Notes: a model not told the origin generated them from the sequence alone. Counted from the first letter of the stretch, positions 10,476 through 20,267 are shown. The stretch is 64,000 nucleotides of DNA from Halorubellus salinus (GCF_020567525.1 NZ_JAJCVI010000005.1:248001-312000), one strand, 5' to 3'. Program-made: numbers and translations.

Positions 10476-11153
10476 TCAGACCACGTCGTGGTCGTCGGGT
10501 TCGTACGCGACCGGTGGTCGTTTGGTGCGGTCGGCGGCGAGGCTGGCGAGCCACGCCCAGTCCGCCTCCTCGAGTGCGGCGTCGAGCGCGTCGTCGTCGA
10601 GGTTGGCGACGAGTTCCCGGATACGCTCGCGGGGGTCGTTCCGGATGGCACTCTCGCGGAGGACGGTGTCGGGGTCGGCGACGTCCGCGAGCTGTTGCGC
10701 GTAGAAGTGGAGTTCGTCGAGCGGCAGGTAGTCGGCGCCGTACTCGCGTTCGAGGCGCTCCCGGAGCCCGGTCGGGTCGCGGGCCGCGTCCAGGCCGAAC
10801 TGGCGCTTGATGGCGGCGTGCGCGTCACTCCCCGCGTCGCCTCCATCGCCGAGTTCGGCGGCGAGACGCTGGACGCTCCCGGCGTCGCGGCCCTGGTAGA
10901 CGTACCCGAGTTCGATGGACTCCCCGTCGCGTTCGGTCGCGACGATGGCCGTGGCGCGCTCGCCGGGCGCGAGGACGTTCCCGGCGAGGACGCGTGCGTT
11001 CGGCTCGGTGCCCTCGGGGAGGTGGACGACGAGTCGGTCGTCGCCGTCGACCACGACGACGCCGGGGGCCGGGCCGACGTAGGCGCGAGTGCGGAGGCGC
11101 GCGAACCGCCGGCGGCGTTCGTCGTCGATGAAGCACGTGATCGTTACGGTCAC
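10476..11153 (-). CDS. Uncharacterised haloarchaeal protein, 225 residues
   Basis: I do not recognise this family. The N-terminal 90 residues are strand-rich (VGPAPGVVVVDGDDRLVVHL, RATAIVATERDGESIELGYV) and could be a small beta barrel. The C-terminal half is helical and acidic, with FYAQQLADVADPDTVL and two similar helical ends (RERIRELVANLDDDALDAAL). The start is GTG at 11153. It is downstream of, and on the same strand as, the ABC permease at 11224-12060, with a 70-base gap, so it could be the last gene of that unit. Confidence 0.65.
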   Translation of the reverse strand: MTVTITCFIDDERRRRFARLRTRAYVGPAPGVVVVDGDDRLVVHLPEGTEPNARVLAGNVLAPGERATAIVATERDGESIELGYVYQGRDAGSVQRLAAELGDGGDAGSDAHAAIKRQFGLDAARDPTGLRERLEREYGADYLPLDELHFYAQQLADVADPDTVLRESAIRNDPRERIRELVANLDDDALDAALEEADWAWLASLAADRTKRPPVAYEPDDHDVV

Positions 11154-11223
11154 GCGACCACCCCCGGTGTCGCGGCCCCGGGTCCGGTCGTGGACGCGAT
11201 CGCAGTCGTCGAGCGGGATGCGG

Positions 11224-12060
11224 TCACAGGTCCGCCCCCTCGAAGCGCTCCAGGGCGACGTACAGCGGTGCGGTCGCCCAGACGACGAGGACGACGAACC
11301 CGACGGAGGGTTCCGCGAGGAGCGTCAGCTCCGTCGGCGGCGTCCCGCCGAAGTACCCGAACGCCCCGCCGATGTCGGGGTAGACGCCGACGACGAGGTT
11401 CCGGAGGGCGGTGAACGGCCCGAACTGGGCGACCGCCGGCAGGAGCGTCGCGGGCGCCGACTGCGTGCCGTACACGCCGTTCACGAGGAGTCGCCAGAGG
11501 ATGTCGTGGAGGCGGAACACGAAGAACAGGTAGACGCCGACGGCGAGCACGGCGGCGCGCGTCGTCCCGGACACCGCCGCCGAGATCGCGGTGCCGAGCG
11601 CGACGAAGATGCCGGCGAACGCGACGAGGGCCGCGAGCGCGGCGACGAGTCTGAGCAGCGGGATGGGCGCGAGCATGAGGGCGGCGACGCCGGTCGCGAA
11701 CGCGAACAGGCACGTCACGACGACCGCGGTGACCGCGAACCGGCCGGCGAGACTCCCGAGGACGATATCGCGGCGCGAGAACGGCATCCCGAGGAGGACG
11801 ACGAGTTCGCCGCGAGCGCGCTTGTCGACGACCCGGCCCTGCGCGAGCATGATGGCGGCGATGGGGGCGAGGAACAAGGCGGCGCCGACGAGCACGCCGA
11901 GGAACCGGAGGCCGGGGCGGTCGACGTACGCGGGGTCGTAGCTGCTCGCGTAGATGTAGCCCGCGATGAGGCCGACGACGGTGAACAGGCCGACGCCGAC
12001 GTGGAGCTGGCGTTCGCGGACGCTGTCGCGGACGTCCTTGCGCGCGACGAGCCGCCACAT
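11224..12060 (-). CDS. ABC-2 type transporter permease
   Basis: A 278-residue integral membrane protein with six predicted helices. It starts MWRLVARKDVRDSVRERQLH, an ABC-2 style amphipathic start, and has the cytoplasmic segment KRARGELVVLLGMPFSRRDIVLG typical of NosY/ABC-2 permeases. It pairs with the ATPase at 12060-13028: its ATG overlaps the ATPase stop by one base, so translation is coupled. Substrate is unknown; this subfamily includes copper-enzyme maturation and drug or lipid exporters. Confidence 0.88.
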   Translation of the reverse strand: MWRLVARKDVRDSVRERQLHVGVGLFTVVGLIAGYIYASSYDPAYVDRPGLRFLGVLVGAALFLAPIAAIMLAQGRVVDKRARGELVVLLGMPFSRRDIVLGSLAGRFAVTAVVVTCLFAFATGVAALMLAPIPLLRLVAALAALVAFAGIFVALGTAISAAVSGTTRAAVLAVGVYLFFVFRLHDILWRLLVNGVYGTQSAPATLLPAVAQFGPFTALRNLVVGVYPDIGGAFGYFGGTPPTELTLLAEPSVGFVVLVVWATAPLYVALERFEGADL

Positions 12061-13028
12061 CAGGACGCACCTCCGGGCGTCGCCTCGGCCGTGGCGGTCG
12101 CGTCACGGCCGTCGCCGCTCGTGTACGCGACGAACAACTCCTCGAGGCTGGCTTCGCGCGTGTCGACGTCGCGGACGTTAGCGCCGTCGTCGTAGCACGC
12201 TTTCACGACGCGGCCCTTCGCGGCGGGCGTGCAGGAGGCGTCGACGACGGGCCGCCCCTTGTCGTCGGTGTCGACGGTGACGTCGGTGACGCCGCGGAGG
12301 CCGGCGACCGCGTTCCGGAGCGTGTCCGGGCGTTCGTCGAGCGTGACGGTGACGCCGCCCGTCGCGCCCGCGGTCTCGCGGAGCGCGTCGATGCTGTCGA
12401 CGGCGACGAGCCCGCCGCCGTAGAGGATGCCGACGCGGTCGGCGACCGCCTCCACCTGCCCGAGGATGTGACTGGAGAAGAACACGGTCTGGCCGTCGCT
12501 GACGGCGTCGTCGATGACCTCGCGCATCATGCGTGCACCGGCGGGGTCGAGGCCCGTCGTCGGTTCGTCGAGCACGAGGAGGTCGGGGTCGCCGACGAGC
12601 GCCATCCCGAGCATGAGGCGCTGGGCCATCCCCTTCGAGTACGTGCGGACCTGCCGGTCGCCGTCGCCGGCGAGCCCGACGCGCTCCAGTATCTCGTCGG
12701 GGTGCTCGCGGCCGCGCTCGGCTTCGATGGTGAACTCGAGTTGCTCGCGGCCCGTCATCCGCCCGAGCGCCCCGTAGCCGTCCGGGAGGATGCCGACGCG
12801 CTCGCGGACCGCCGTCGGGGACTCCTGGGCGTCGTGCCCGAACACGCGCGCGGTCCCGCTCGTCGGGCGGACGTAGTCCATGAGGACGTCGATGGTCGTG
12901 GACTTCCCCGCGCCGTTCGGCCCGAGGAACCCGAACACCTCGCCCTCTTCGACCTCGAGGTCGAGGCCGTCCAGGGCCGTGACCGTCCCGAAGCGCTTGG
13001 TCACGTCCCGCAGTTCGATAGCAGCCAT
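12060..13028 (-). CDS. ABC transporter ATP-binding protein
   Basis: The energy-coupling subunit of an ABC-2 exporter. Walker A is GPNGAGKST (36-44), the signature loop is YSKGMAQR in place of LSGGQ, and Walker B is LLVLDEPTTGLDP followed by the switch histidine in SSHILGQVE. The C-terminal 90 residues form the small domain seen in NosF-like ATPases. Start at ATG 13028 because MAAIELRDVTKRFG is the conserved beginning; the longer open frame upstream is unrelated. It overlaps the permease by one base (TGATG). Confidence 0.92.
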   Translation of the reverse strand: MAAIELRDVTKRFGTVTALDGLDLEVEEGEVFGFLGPNGAGKSTTIDVLMDYVRPTSGTARVFGHDAQESPTAVRERVGILPDGYGALGRMTGREQLEFTIEAERGREHPDEILERVGLAGDGDRQVRTYSKGMAQRLMLGMALVGDPDLLVLDEPTTGLDPAGARMMREVIDDAVSDGQTVFFSSHILGQVEAVADRVGILYGGGLVAVDSIDALRETAGATGGVTVTLDERPDTLRNAVAGLRGVTDVTVDTDDKGRPVVDASCTPAAKGRVVKACYDDGANVRDVDTREASLEELFVAYTSGDGRDATATAEATPGGAS

Positions 13029-13124
13029 ACCCCGCACGTGTCGAGGAACGCACAAGAGACTACCGGAGGCCCGGACGACGACCGAACCGAAGAACACATC
13101 AGCGAACGTTGATTTCGGTCCGGT

Positions 13125-13385
13125 ATGGAATCGGACCGCGGTTTCGCGGCGCGGGCACGCGACCACCTTCGACCCGCGGCCACCTTCGCAGTCGGTGCGG
13201 TGCTCGCGGGATTCGCCGCCCTCACGTTCTGGCAACAGGCCTATCTGAGCGTGCAACGAGACGTCTCCGCGAGCACGGACCCGGTCGGCGTCGCGTTCGT
13301 CCTCGCGTACTTCGTCGCCGGGGTCGTCCTCATGTTCGTCTCGACGATGGCGTCACTCGACCGGCGCGCTCACGGCGGCCGCTGA
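13125..13385 (+). CDS. Small membrane protein
   Basis: An 86-residue protein with two hydrophobic helices (AATFAVGAVLAGFAALTFW and VGVAFVLAYFVAGVVLMFVS) and short charged ends. It reads divergently from the first ABC pair and its last 33 bases overlap, tail to tail, the end of the lipoprotein gene at 13353. Family not recognised. Confidence 0.6.
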   Translation: MESDRGFAARARDHLRPAATFAVGAVLAGFAALTFWQQAYLSVQRDVSASTDPVGVAFVLAYFVAGVVLMFVSTMASLDRRAHGGR

Positions 13386-13805
13386 CCGCCCGTCGTCGAG
13401 GCGCTCCCGGGACGAACAACTGCCGTCCCGGGTCTTCGTGTAGTGACTCAGCGACGACGGCCAGTACTTGACCAGGACGTCGACGCATCCCTCGGTCGTG
13501 AACTCGCTCGTCTCCGTCTCGTCTGTTCCTGCGACGGACGTGTGGAGCACGTACCGGCCCGGGTCGCCGGGCGTGCTCTCTCGGACCACGACTCGTCCAG
13601 CTTCGTCAGCAGTCGGAACCGTCGTCGAATCGTCGACCACCACGTCGCCGTTGCGTTCGACGCGGACCGCTATCTCGATTGCCTCCGCAGCGTTGTTCTC
13701 GACCGAGATGGTGCCGAGGTCGGCCCTGGGAGAGCGAGTTCCGACGCAGCCGGCGAGCGCAATCGTCGTGGGGAGGGCGGCAAGCAGCCGTCGTCGTGAA
13801 CGCAT
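13353..13805 (-). CDS. Secreted lipoprotein, small beta domain
   Basis: A 150-residue protein with an arginine-rich start (MRSRRRLLAALPTTIALAGC) that could use the Tat route and a lipobox LAGC. The mature part looks like one Ig-like or beta-sandwich domain (LGTISVENNAAEAIEIAVRV, a VVDDSTTVPTADEAGRVVV strand pair, YVLHTSV), similar to many small haloarchaeal lipoproteins. Two cysteines remain in the C-terminal region. It lies between the two ABC pairs; a role as their partner is only a guess from position. Confidence 0.75.
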   Translation of the reverse strand: MRSRRRLLAALPTTIALAGCVGTRSPRADLGTISVENNAAEAIEIAVRVERNGDVVVDDSTTVPTADEAGRVVVRESTPGDPGRYVLHTSVAGTDETETSEFTTEGCVDVLVKYWPSSLSHYTKTRDGSCSSRERLDDGRSAAAVSAPVE

Positions 13806-13853
13806 GTGCTCGACGGGTCAGTCGGGACGAACAAAAAGGACCGGTGGGTCGCT

Positions 13854-14696
13854 TCAGAGGTCGGCCTGGGTGAACTTGCCGTACGCGAGGGCGAGGGGGA
13901 CGATCGCCCAGACGGCGAGCCAGACGAACCCGAACCAGGGTTCGAGGTAGATGGCGTCGCTGCCGGCGAGCCCGCCGCTGCTGGTGGCGTCGACGACCGC
14001 GGCGACCGCGGACTGGTAGGCCGCGGAGGGCACGAAGCTGACGAGCCCGAAGTACCACTCGGGGTACTGCGCGACGGTCGCGGGGAGCGCGAAGCCGTTG
14101 GCGACGTAGACGGCGCCGGTGGCGACGAGGCTCCAGACGAGTTCGAGGACGACGAACGCGCCGAACGCGAGCGCGCTGGCGCGACTCGTCGTGGAGACGC
14201 TCGCGGAGATGGCGACCATGAGGCTGACGTACGCGAACGCGAACAGGACGGTGACGCCGACGAACAGCGCGTAGTCCACGAGGTTCACGGCGCCGAGCAG
14301 CCAGAACGCGAGGCCGAACGCGAGCCCGAACCCGAGGAGGACGGGGATGGCCATCGTGAGGCTGCGGCCGAACACCTTCCCGATGACGACGTCGCGTCGC
14401 GAGTGCGGGAGGCCGAGCAGGAGCTTCGCGCTCCCGGTGTCGCGCTCGCCGGCGACGGCCTTGTACGCCACCACTAACGCGGTGATGCTCACGAACAGCG
14501 CGGCGCTGGCGGCGAGGAAGTCGAAGAACCCGAGCGCGGCGAGGTCGGGGTCGGCGCCGACCCCGCCGGCTTCGAACTCCGCGAACGCCCACACCATGAA
14601 CGCCGCGAACAGCACGAACAGCGCGGTGAGGAGCCAGAGCGCGCGCGAGCCGCGAGCGTCCTGGAAGTCCTTCCGGGCGATGGCGGTGACGCTCAT
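13854..14696 (-). CDS. ABC-2 type transporter permease (second copy)
   Basis: A 280-residue membrane protein with about six helices. It resembles the permease at 11224 in layout: an amphipathic start (MSVTAIARKDFQDARGSRAL), a membrane pair, then the cytoplasmic ERDTGSAKLLLGLPHSRRDV motif. It follows the ATPase at 14693-15736 with a four-base ATGA overlap, so the two are translated together. Substrate is unknown. Sequence differences from the first copy are wide, so the duplication is old. Confidence 0.88.
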   Translation of the reverse strand: MSVTAIARKDFQDARGSRALWLLTALFVLFAAFMVWAFAEFEAGGVGADPDLAALGFFDFLAASAALFVSITALVVAYKAVAGERDTGSAKLLLGLPHSRRDVVIGKVFGRSLTMAIPVLLGFGLAFGLAFWLLGAVNLVDYALFVGVTVLFAFAYVSLMVAISASVSTTSRASALAFGAFVVLELVWSLVATGAVYVANGFALPATVAQYPEWYFGLVSFVPSAAYQSAVAAVVDATSSGGLAGSDAIYLEPWFGFVWLAVWAIVPLALAYGKFTQADL

Positions 14697-15736
14697 CGCG
14701 ACACCTCCGAGGGCTCGGCCGCGTCAGATTCGGTCGCGTCCTCGGTGGTCGCGTCCGTGATCGGTGCGTCGGCCGCGTCGCGGTCGGTGTCGGCGGCGTC
14801 GTCGGCGGTCAGTTCGTCGTCGGTGTCGTGGTTCGTGTACGTCATGAACAGGTCCTCGAGGCTGGTGCGTTCGGTGGCGAAGTCGCGGACGCCCACGCCC
14901 TGCGCTTCGATGGCGTCGAGGACGCGCGTCTTCACGCCGGGGTCGCACGCGACGGTGAGCGTCGAGTCGCTCGCGGTGACGGCGGTGACGCCGGCGACGG
15001 CTTCCACGGCGTCGAGGGTCTCGGGCGTGGGGACGGCGTCGAGTTCGACGGTCATCCGGGCGTCGGCGTCGACGCTGTCGCGGAGGTTCTCGATGGTGTC
15101 GATGGCGACGACGCGGCCCTCGTCGAGGATGCAGACGCGGTCACAGACCGCTTCGACCTGTTCGAGGATGTGACTCGAAAAGAACACGGTCGCGCCGCGC
15201 GCGGCCTCCTCGCGGATGATCTGACGGATCTCGCGGGCGCCGTTCGGGTCGAGGCCCGTGGTGGGTTCGTCGAGGATGAGGATGTCGGGGTCGCCGACGA
15301 GCGCCATCGCGAGCACGAGCCGCTGCTTCATGCCCTTCGAGTACCCGCCGGCCTTGCGGTCGGCGGCGTCGAGGATGTCCACGCGCTCCAGGAGGGCGTC
15401 GACGTCCTCGTCGACGCGCTTGGAGTCGACCGCGAACTGGACGTGCTGGCGGCCGGTGAGGCGGTCGTAGACGTGGAAGCCGTCGGGGAGGACGCCGACG
15501 CGCTGACGGAGCGCGACGCCTTCCTTCTGGGGGTTCATGCCGAGGACGCTGACTGTCCCCGACGTGGGGCGGACGAAGTCCAGGAGGACGTTGATCGTCG
15601 TGGACTTCCCGGCGCCGTTCGGGCCGAGGAACCCGAAGATCTCGCCCTCGTGGACCTCGAGGTCGACGTCCTCGAGCGCGAGGACGTCACCCGGGAATCG
15701 CTTCGTGAGACCGGCGATGCTGATGGCTGAAGACAT
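14693..15736 (-). CDS. ABC transporter ATP-binding protein (second copy)
   Basis: A 347-residue ATPase with Walker A GPNGAGKS (38-45), signature YSKGMKQR, Walker B DILILDEPTTGLDP and switch SSHILEQVE. It is longer than the first copy by an acidic Asp/Thr/Ala-rich tail of about 45 residues after the small domain. A strong TATA-like element sits 23-32 bases before the ATG. Overlap with the permease is four bases. It shares the layout of the pair at 11224-13028. Confidence 0.92.
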   Translation of the reverse strand: MSSAISIAGLTKRFPGDVLALEDVDLEVHEGEIFGFLGPNGAGKSTTINVLLDFVRPTSGTVSVLGMNPQKEGVALRQRVGVLPDGFHVYDRLTGRQHVQFAVDSKRVDEDVDALLERVDILDAADRKAGGYSKGMKQRLVLAMALVGDPDILILDEPTTGLDPNGAREIRQIIREEAARGATVFFSSHILEQVEAVCDRVCILDEGRVVAIDTIENLRDSVDADARMTVELDAVPTPETLDAVEAVAGVTAVTASDSTLTVACDPGVKTRVLDAIEAQGVGVRDFATERTSLEDLFMTYTNHDTDDELTADDAADTDRDAADAPITDATTEDATESDAAEPSEVSR

Positions 15737-15758
15737 ATACCTGATAGACGACCGCCGA

Positions 15759-15768
15759 GTATTTATAG
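15759..15768 (-). promoter_or_regulatory. TATA-like element for the second ABC pair
   Basis: On the minus strand CTATAAATAC lies 23-32 bases before the ATG at 15736. It is one of the best TATA matches in the window and implies a leaderless two-gene transcript. Confidence 0.65.
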
Positions 15769-15966
15769 ATAGACTGAAACTTCATGTCACGGTGTATTTC
15801 CGGTATTGACACCCATCTGCCCGCCGGTTATCGAAAACAATCGACGGTATCCGACACGTATCTGTGGTCGACGACGTCCCCGCCGACAACTGACAGAACC
15901 CCTCGAAACGGGAATCTGCCACGCGACGCCGACGCTGTCGGACCGGTGACGACACGGCCGCGCCGG

Positions 15967-16242
15967 CTACAGCGCGTCGTCGGGCGCGTGGCTCTCGCTG
16001 GTGCGTTCGACCTCGGTCGCGTACCGGTCGCGGACCTCGGGGTCGTCGACCGGTTCGAGCTCGTCGGGGTCGACGTCGCGGGCGGCGGTGACGTCCATGC
16101 GTGCGAGCATGTTCGAGGAGCGCTGCATGACGGCAGCGCGCTCGCCGCCGGGTTCGGCGTACACGAGCGTCACGAGGCCCTTGTCGGTGTACTCGCGTTC
16201 CACGAGCCAGCAGCGGACGCCGTCGGCTGCGTCGTCGGTCAT
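15967..16242 (-). CDS. Uncharacterised 91-residue protein
   Basis: A small acidic protein beginning MTDDAADGVRCWLVEREYTD, with alternating strands (LVTLVYAEPGGERAAVMQRS) and an acidic C-terminal helix (DPDELEPVDDPEVRDRYATE). Start at ATG 16242; the longer open frame upstream is arginine-rich and non-coding in appearance. I do not recognise a domain. It lies 86 bases downstream of the stop of the beta-propeller gene on the same strand. Confidence 0.62.
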   Translation of the reverse strand: MTDDAADGVRCWLVEREYTDKGLVTLVYAEPGGERAAVMQRSSNMLARMDVTAARDVDPDELEPVDDPEVRDRYATEVERTSESHAPDDAL

Positions 16243-16328
16243 GCGTTCCCGTTCCGCCAGCGCGGGCTTGTATCCTCGGGAACGCGACCGCCGGCGTCGG
16301 TCGCGACGGAGCGGGTCCCTCGGCGCGA

Positions 16329-17609
16329 CTACACGCCGCTCGCGACCTTGTAGAGCGCGCCGGACTTGTCGCCGTCGTCGTCGAGGTAAGCGTCGCTGGC
16401 GCGGTCGGCGAAGTACACCGCGCCGTCGTGGACGCGGGGCGTGCTCGTGACGCGCCCGACGCCTTCGCCGCGCCACACCACGTCACCCGTCGTTTTCTCG
16501 ACGGCGTGCAGGGTCGCGTCGTACGAGCCGACGAGCACGTGCTCGCGAGCGACGGTCGGGCAACCGATGATCGCGCCGTCCGCGTCGTACGCCCATCGCT
16601 CCTTCCCGGACGCGGCCTCGAGCGCGTACAACCGGTCGTCCTTGCTGCCGACGTACACCGTGTCCGTCGACGCCTCGACCGCCGGGCCGCTCATCACGAG
16701 GCCGCCGGTGCGCGTCGACCACGTCTCCGTGCCGTCGGCGAGCGCGACGCGGTAGACGTGGCGGTCCCACGACCCGAAGAACGCGCCGCCGTCGTGCGTC
16801 GCCACCGGCCCCTTGATCGGGCGACCGGTGTCGAACCGCCACTGGAACGCGAGGTCGGGGTAGCTCCACGCGTAGAGGTAGCCGTCGTTCGACCCGACGA
16901 CGAGCCGGCCCGCGTCCCGGTCGATGGCGCACGTCGAGTGCGGGTGGTCCGTGATGCGTTGGTCCTTCCAGACGACGTCCCCGGATTCGGCGTCGACGCC
17001 GAACATCGCGCCGCTCGGCTCGGCGTACTCGACGGCGATGTAGACGACGCCGTCGTGGTACGCGGGACTTGAGCCGATGGCGTCCCCGAGGTCGGCGCGC
17101 CACGCGAGGTCGCCGGTCTCGACGTCGAGCGCGGTGAGGACGCCGTCGTACGCGCCGACGAACGCGTACCCGTCGACGACCGCGGGCGTCCCGTGCATCC
17201 CGCGGGTCGCGCCCGTCACGTCGGTCCGCCAGACGACGTCGCCGCCGGGCGTCACGCGCCACAGGAACCCGGAGTCGCCGGGACAGAGCAGGTCGCCGCC
17301 GGGGATCGGGACGACGCTCGCCTTCGCCGCGGTGTGGTCGCCGGTGTTCACGTCCCGGAGCGTCCACTCGTGGGTCGCCTCCACGGGGACGCTCGCGTCC
17401 GGGTAGACGCCCCGTCGACGGAGGCCGCCGCGGAACTGCGCGAACGCGGTCGTCGACGACACGCTCGCGGTACCGCCGCCGAGCGCGTCGCTCAGACAGC
17501 CCGCGCTCGCGCTCGCTGCGCCGACCGCGGCGGTCGCGGCGAGCACGTCGCGACGCGAGACGCGCGCGCCGTCCGCCGTTCCCTCGCGGCGTGAGAGTCG
17601 CTTCGTCAC
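16329..17609 (-). CDS. Tat-exported PQQ-like beta-propeller lipoprotein
   Basis: A secreted 426-residue protein. The N-terminus carries the twin-arginine motif SRRDVLAAT and a hydrophobic stretch ending in the lipobox SAGC, so it should be exported folded and lipid-anchored. The mature part is made of repeated blades of the PQQ type: GDVVWRTDVTGA, GDLAWRADLGDAI, GDVVWKDQRI, LAFQWRFDTGRP, GTETWSTRTGG, KERWAYDADGA and GDVVWRGEGVGR, about seven in all. No enzyme residues are apparent; such propellers usually bind protein or ligand. Start chosen at GTG 17609, which puts the Tat motif about 20 residues in. Confidence 0.88.
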   Translation of the reverse strand: MTKRLSRREGTADGARVSRRDVLAATAAVGAASASAGCLSDALGGGTASVSSTTAFAQFRGGLRRRGVYPDASVPVEATHEWTLRDVNTGDHTAAKASVVPIPGGDLLCPGDSGFLWRVTPGGDVVWRTDVTGATRGMHGTPAVVDGYAFVGAYDGVLTALDVETGDLAWRADLGDAIGSSPAYHDGVVYIAVEYAEPSGAMFGVDAESGDVVWKDQRITDHPHSTCAIDRDAGRLVVGSNDGYLYAWSYPDLAFQWRFDTGRPIKGPVATHDGGAFFGSWDRHVYRVALADGTETWSTRTGGLVMSGPAVEASTDTVYVGSKDDRLYALEAASGKERWAYDADGAIIGCPTVAREHVLVGSYDATLHAVEKTTGDVVWRGEGVGRVTSTPRVHDGAVYFADRASDAYLDDDGDKSGALYKVASGV

Positions 17610-17735
17610 GCCTAGCCGACGCGACGCGCACCCACATACCGCTTGCCCTCGGATCGCGGGTCGACCGACTCGGTCGCGACGTAAGCGACCGCGGGCCCGA
17701 AGGGATTTCCTCGCGGCCGCGGAACCCTCTGCGTG

Positions 17736-18341
17736 ATGTCGTGGCGCGACCGCGTGAACGACCTGCTGTACGACGGCGAGACCGTCCAGGAGACCGTGGA
17801 CGTCGGCGCGAACCGCGTGTACGTGTCGAGTCATCGCGTGCTCGCGTTCCCGGACGCGACCGCGGACGACGACGCGGCGAACTTCCGGCACGTCGACCAC
17901 CCGAACGTCGAGGGGGTGACCGCGGGGAGCGAGAGCGACCGGTGGGCGCTCGCGAAGGCGGTCGCGTGGGGTATCGCGGGCGTGTCGTTCGTCGTCGCGG
18001 GCGTCGTCGTCGAGGTCGGCGACTGGTTCTCGCTCCCCGAGAGCGTCCAGTCCGGCGGTGTCGCCGGGACCGGTGGTATCGTCTCGCTGTTCGCGGACGT
18101 CTTCGGCGCGCTCGCGCTCCTCGACGAGGCCGTCGCGCTCGCCGGCGCGTGCTTCCTCGTGGTCGCCACGTGGCACGGCGTCCGCCACTGGCGGTCGCGC
18201 GACCGCGTCGTCACCGTCGGCGTCGCCGGCGACACCGACGTCCGGCTGCGCGTCGACGCCGGCGAGGTGGCGGCGGCGGAACGACTGCGGACGGCCCTCC
18301 GGTCGGTCGAACGGCCCGAGACCACCACAGAACGCCATTAG
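17736..18341 (+). CDS. Membrane protein with N-terminal PH-like segment
   Basis: A 201-residue protein. The first 70 residues (LLYDGETVQETVDVGANRVY, VSSHRVLAFP) look like the lipid-facing PH-like domain seen in many haloarchaeal membrane proteins. Two membrane helices follow (AVAWGIAGVSFVVAGVVV and ALLDEAVALAGACFLVVAT), then a final strand-rich cytoplasmic part (DRVVTVGVAGDTDVRLRVDA). A GTG three bases upstream is also possible; I chose the ATG at 17736. It reads divergently from the propeller gene. Function unknown. Confidence 0.75.
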   Translation: MSWRDRVNDLLYDGETVQETVDVGANRVYVSSHRVLAFPDATADDDAANFRHVDHPNVEGVTAGSESDRWALAKAVAWGIAGVSFVVAGVVVEVGDWFSLPESVQSGGVAGTGGIVSLFADVFGALALLDEAVALAGACFLVVATWHGVRHWRSRDRVVTVGVAGDTDVRLRVDAGEVAAAERLRTALRSVERPETTTERH

Positions 18342-18469
18342 AACGCTCTAGACGTAGCTTCGTGCCGTCAACGCGCGTACCGAGAGGTGATGACAACGGC
18401 GGGTTCGTCACCGCGAGCGGCGGCGGCGACGCGTCACGCCTAAGCGCGCGAGGCCGCTAGGGGCTGGCG

Positions 18470-20260
18470 ATGGACGCGGCGACCGTTCGCGAACGCGCCA
18501 AGGACCTCCCGACCGAGCCGGGCGTCTACCAGTTCCACGGCGAGGACGTGGTGCTGTACGTCGGGAAGGCGGTGGACCTCCGCGCTCGAGTGCGGTCGTA
18601 CGCGGACCCGCGGTCGGCGCGCATCCGGCGGATGGTCGAGCGAGCGGACGCGCTCGAGGTCGCGGAGACCGACACGGAGACGCAAGCGCTCCTGCTGGAG
18701 GCGAACCTCATCAAGCGCCATCAGCCGCGGTACAACGTCCGCCTGAAGGACGACAAGTCGTATCCGCTCGTGCAACTCACCGACCACGCGTTCCCGCGCA
18801 TCGAGGTCACCAGGGACCCGGCGGACGACGCGACCGTGTTCGGGCCGTACACGGACAAGGGCGACGTCGAGACGGTCGTGAAGGCCTTGCGGGAGACGTT
18901 CGGCGTCCGCGGCTGTAGCGACCACAAGTTCTCGAACCGCGAGCGGCCGTGTCTGGACTACGAGGTCGGGCTCTGCACCGCGCCGTGCACTGACGAGATC
19001 GGTGCGGGCGACTACGTCGGGGACGTCGAGTCCGTGATGCAGTTCTTCAAGGGCGAGACGGGCGTGCTCGCGGACCCGTTACGGAGCGAGATGACGGCGG
19101 CGTCGTCCGCGCAGCACTTCGAGCGCGCGGCGAACCTCCGGGACCGCCTCGAGGTCGTCGAGTCGTTCCACGGCGCGGGCGGCGAAGCGGTGTCGGCGGC
19201 GGGCGGCGACGGCGACGAGTACGAGCGGCACGTCGACGTGCTCGGCGTCGCCATCGACGGCGACCGAGCGACCGTCGCCAGGCTGCACGCCGAGGGCGGT
19301 CAGCTCGTCGAACGCGACCGCCACCGCATCGACGTCCCCGCGGAGGCGGACGCGGCGACGGGCGCCCCGGAGGACGGTGGCGTCGACGGCGAGGAGCCGG
19401 TGCCAGCGGTCTTGGCGGCGTTCCTCGTCCAATATTACGCGGAGCGCGACCTTCCCGATGCCGTCCTCCTGCCGGAGGCGCACGGCGACGAGGAGGTCGC
19501 GGCGTGGCTGGACGCCGAGGGCGTCGCGGTCAGGGTCCCGGGTGCGGGCCGGGAGGCGAAGCTCGTCGACCTCGCGCTGAAGAACGCGCGGACGGCGACG
19601 GGGACGCGGGACGCTGGTCGGGAGCTCGCGCGCGAACTCGGTATCGACGCCGCGGCCCGCATCGAGGGGTTCGACGTGAGTCACGCGGGGGGGAAGGCGG
19701 TCGTCGGGTCGAACGTCGTGTTCGTGGACGGGAGCGCCGAGAAAGCGGATTATCGCCGGAAGAAGCTCACGGACGAGAACGACGACTACGCGCGGATGCG
19801 CGAGCTCGTCGGGTGGCGCGCCGAGCGCGCGGTCGCGGGACGGGACGACCGTCCGGACCCCGACCTCCTCCTGATAGACGGTGGCCGTGGACAGCTCGAC
19901 GCGGCGACGGAGGCGCTCGACGCGGCCGGGTGGGACGTGCCGGTGGTGGCGTTGGCGAAGCGCGAGGAGACGGTGGTGACGCCGCGGCGCGAGTACGACT
20001 GGGACGGCGACGCGAAGCTCCAGTTGCTGCGGCGGGTGCGCGACGAGTCCCACCGGTTCGCGGTCCAGTATCATCAGAGCGTGCGCGACGACGTCTCGAC
20101 GGTGCTCGACGACGTCCCCGGCGTCGGGCCGGCGACCCGGAAGCGACTGCTGGGGCGGTTCGGGAGCGTGGAGAACGTGCGTGCGGCGAGCGTCCAGGAG
20201 CTCGCGACCGTCGACGGCGTCGGCGAGAAGACCGCGCGCGCCATCGACGAGCGACTCTGA
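18470..20260 (+). CDS. uvrC: UvrABC excinuclease subunit C
   Basis: Makes the two incisions on either side of a DNA lesion in nucleotide excision repair after UvrA and UvrB mark the site. The 596-residue protein has an N-terminal GIY-YIG nuclease (GVY at 18-20, YVG at 30-32), the CSDHKF and [15 protein letters not shown] cysteine motifs, a UvrB-binding UVR helix pair, an RNase H-like second nuclease ([25 protein letters not shown]) and C-terminal helix-hairpin-helix repeats. It is full length. uvrB is at 36269; uvrA is not in the window. Confidence 0.97.
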   Translation: MDAATVRERAKDLPTEPGVYQFHGEDVVLYVGKAVDLRARVRSYADPRSARIRRMVERADALEVAETDTETQALLLEANLIKRHQPRYNVRLKDDKSYPLVQLTDHAFPRIEVTRDPADDATVFGPYTDKGDVETVVKALRETFGVRGCSDHKFSNRERPCLDYEVGLCTAPCTDEIGAGDYVGDVESVMQFFKGETGVLADPLRSEMTAASSAQHFERAANLRDRLEVVESFHGAGGEAVSAAGGDGDEYERHVDVLGVAIDGDRATVARLHAEGGQLVERDRHRIDVPAEADAATGAPEDGGVDGEEPVPAVLAAFLVQYYAERDLPDAVLLPEAHGDEEVAAWLDAEGVAVRVPGAGREAKLVDLALKNARTATGTRDAGRELARELGIDAAARIEGFDVSHAGGKAVVGSNVVFVDGSAEKADYRRKKLTDENDDYARMRELVGWRAERAVAGRDDRPDPDLLLIDGGRGQLDAATEALDAAGWDVPVVALAKREETVVTPRREYDWDGDAKLQLLRRVRDESHRFAVQYHQSVRDDVSTVLDDVPGVGPATRKRLLGRFGSVENVRAASVQELATVDGVGEKTARAIDERL

Positions 20261-20267
20261 GCGGTCT

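Noticed and set aside
16329-18338. A 669-codon open frame on the minus strand
   Set aside because: Only the part up to GTG 17609 matches the propeller and Tat signal. The rest is antisense to the membrane protein at 17736 and is arginine-rich, as expected from GC-rich shadow frames.
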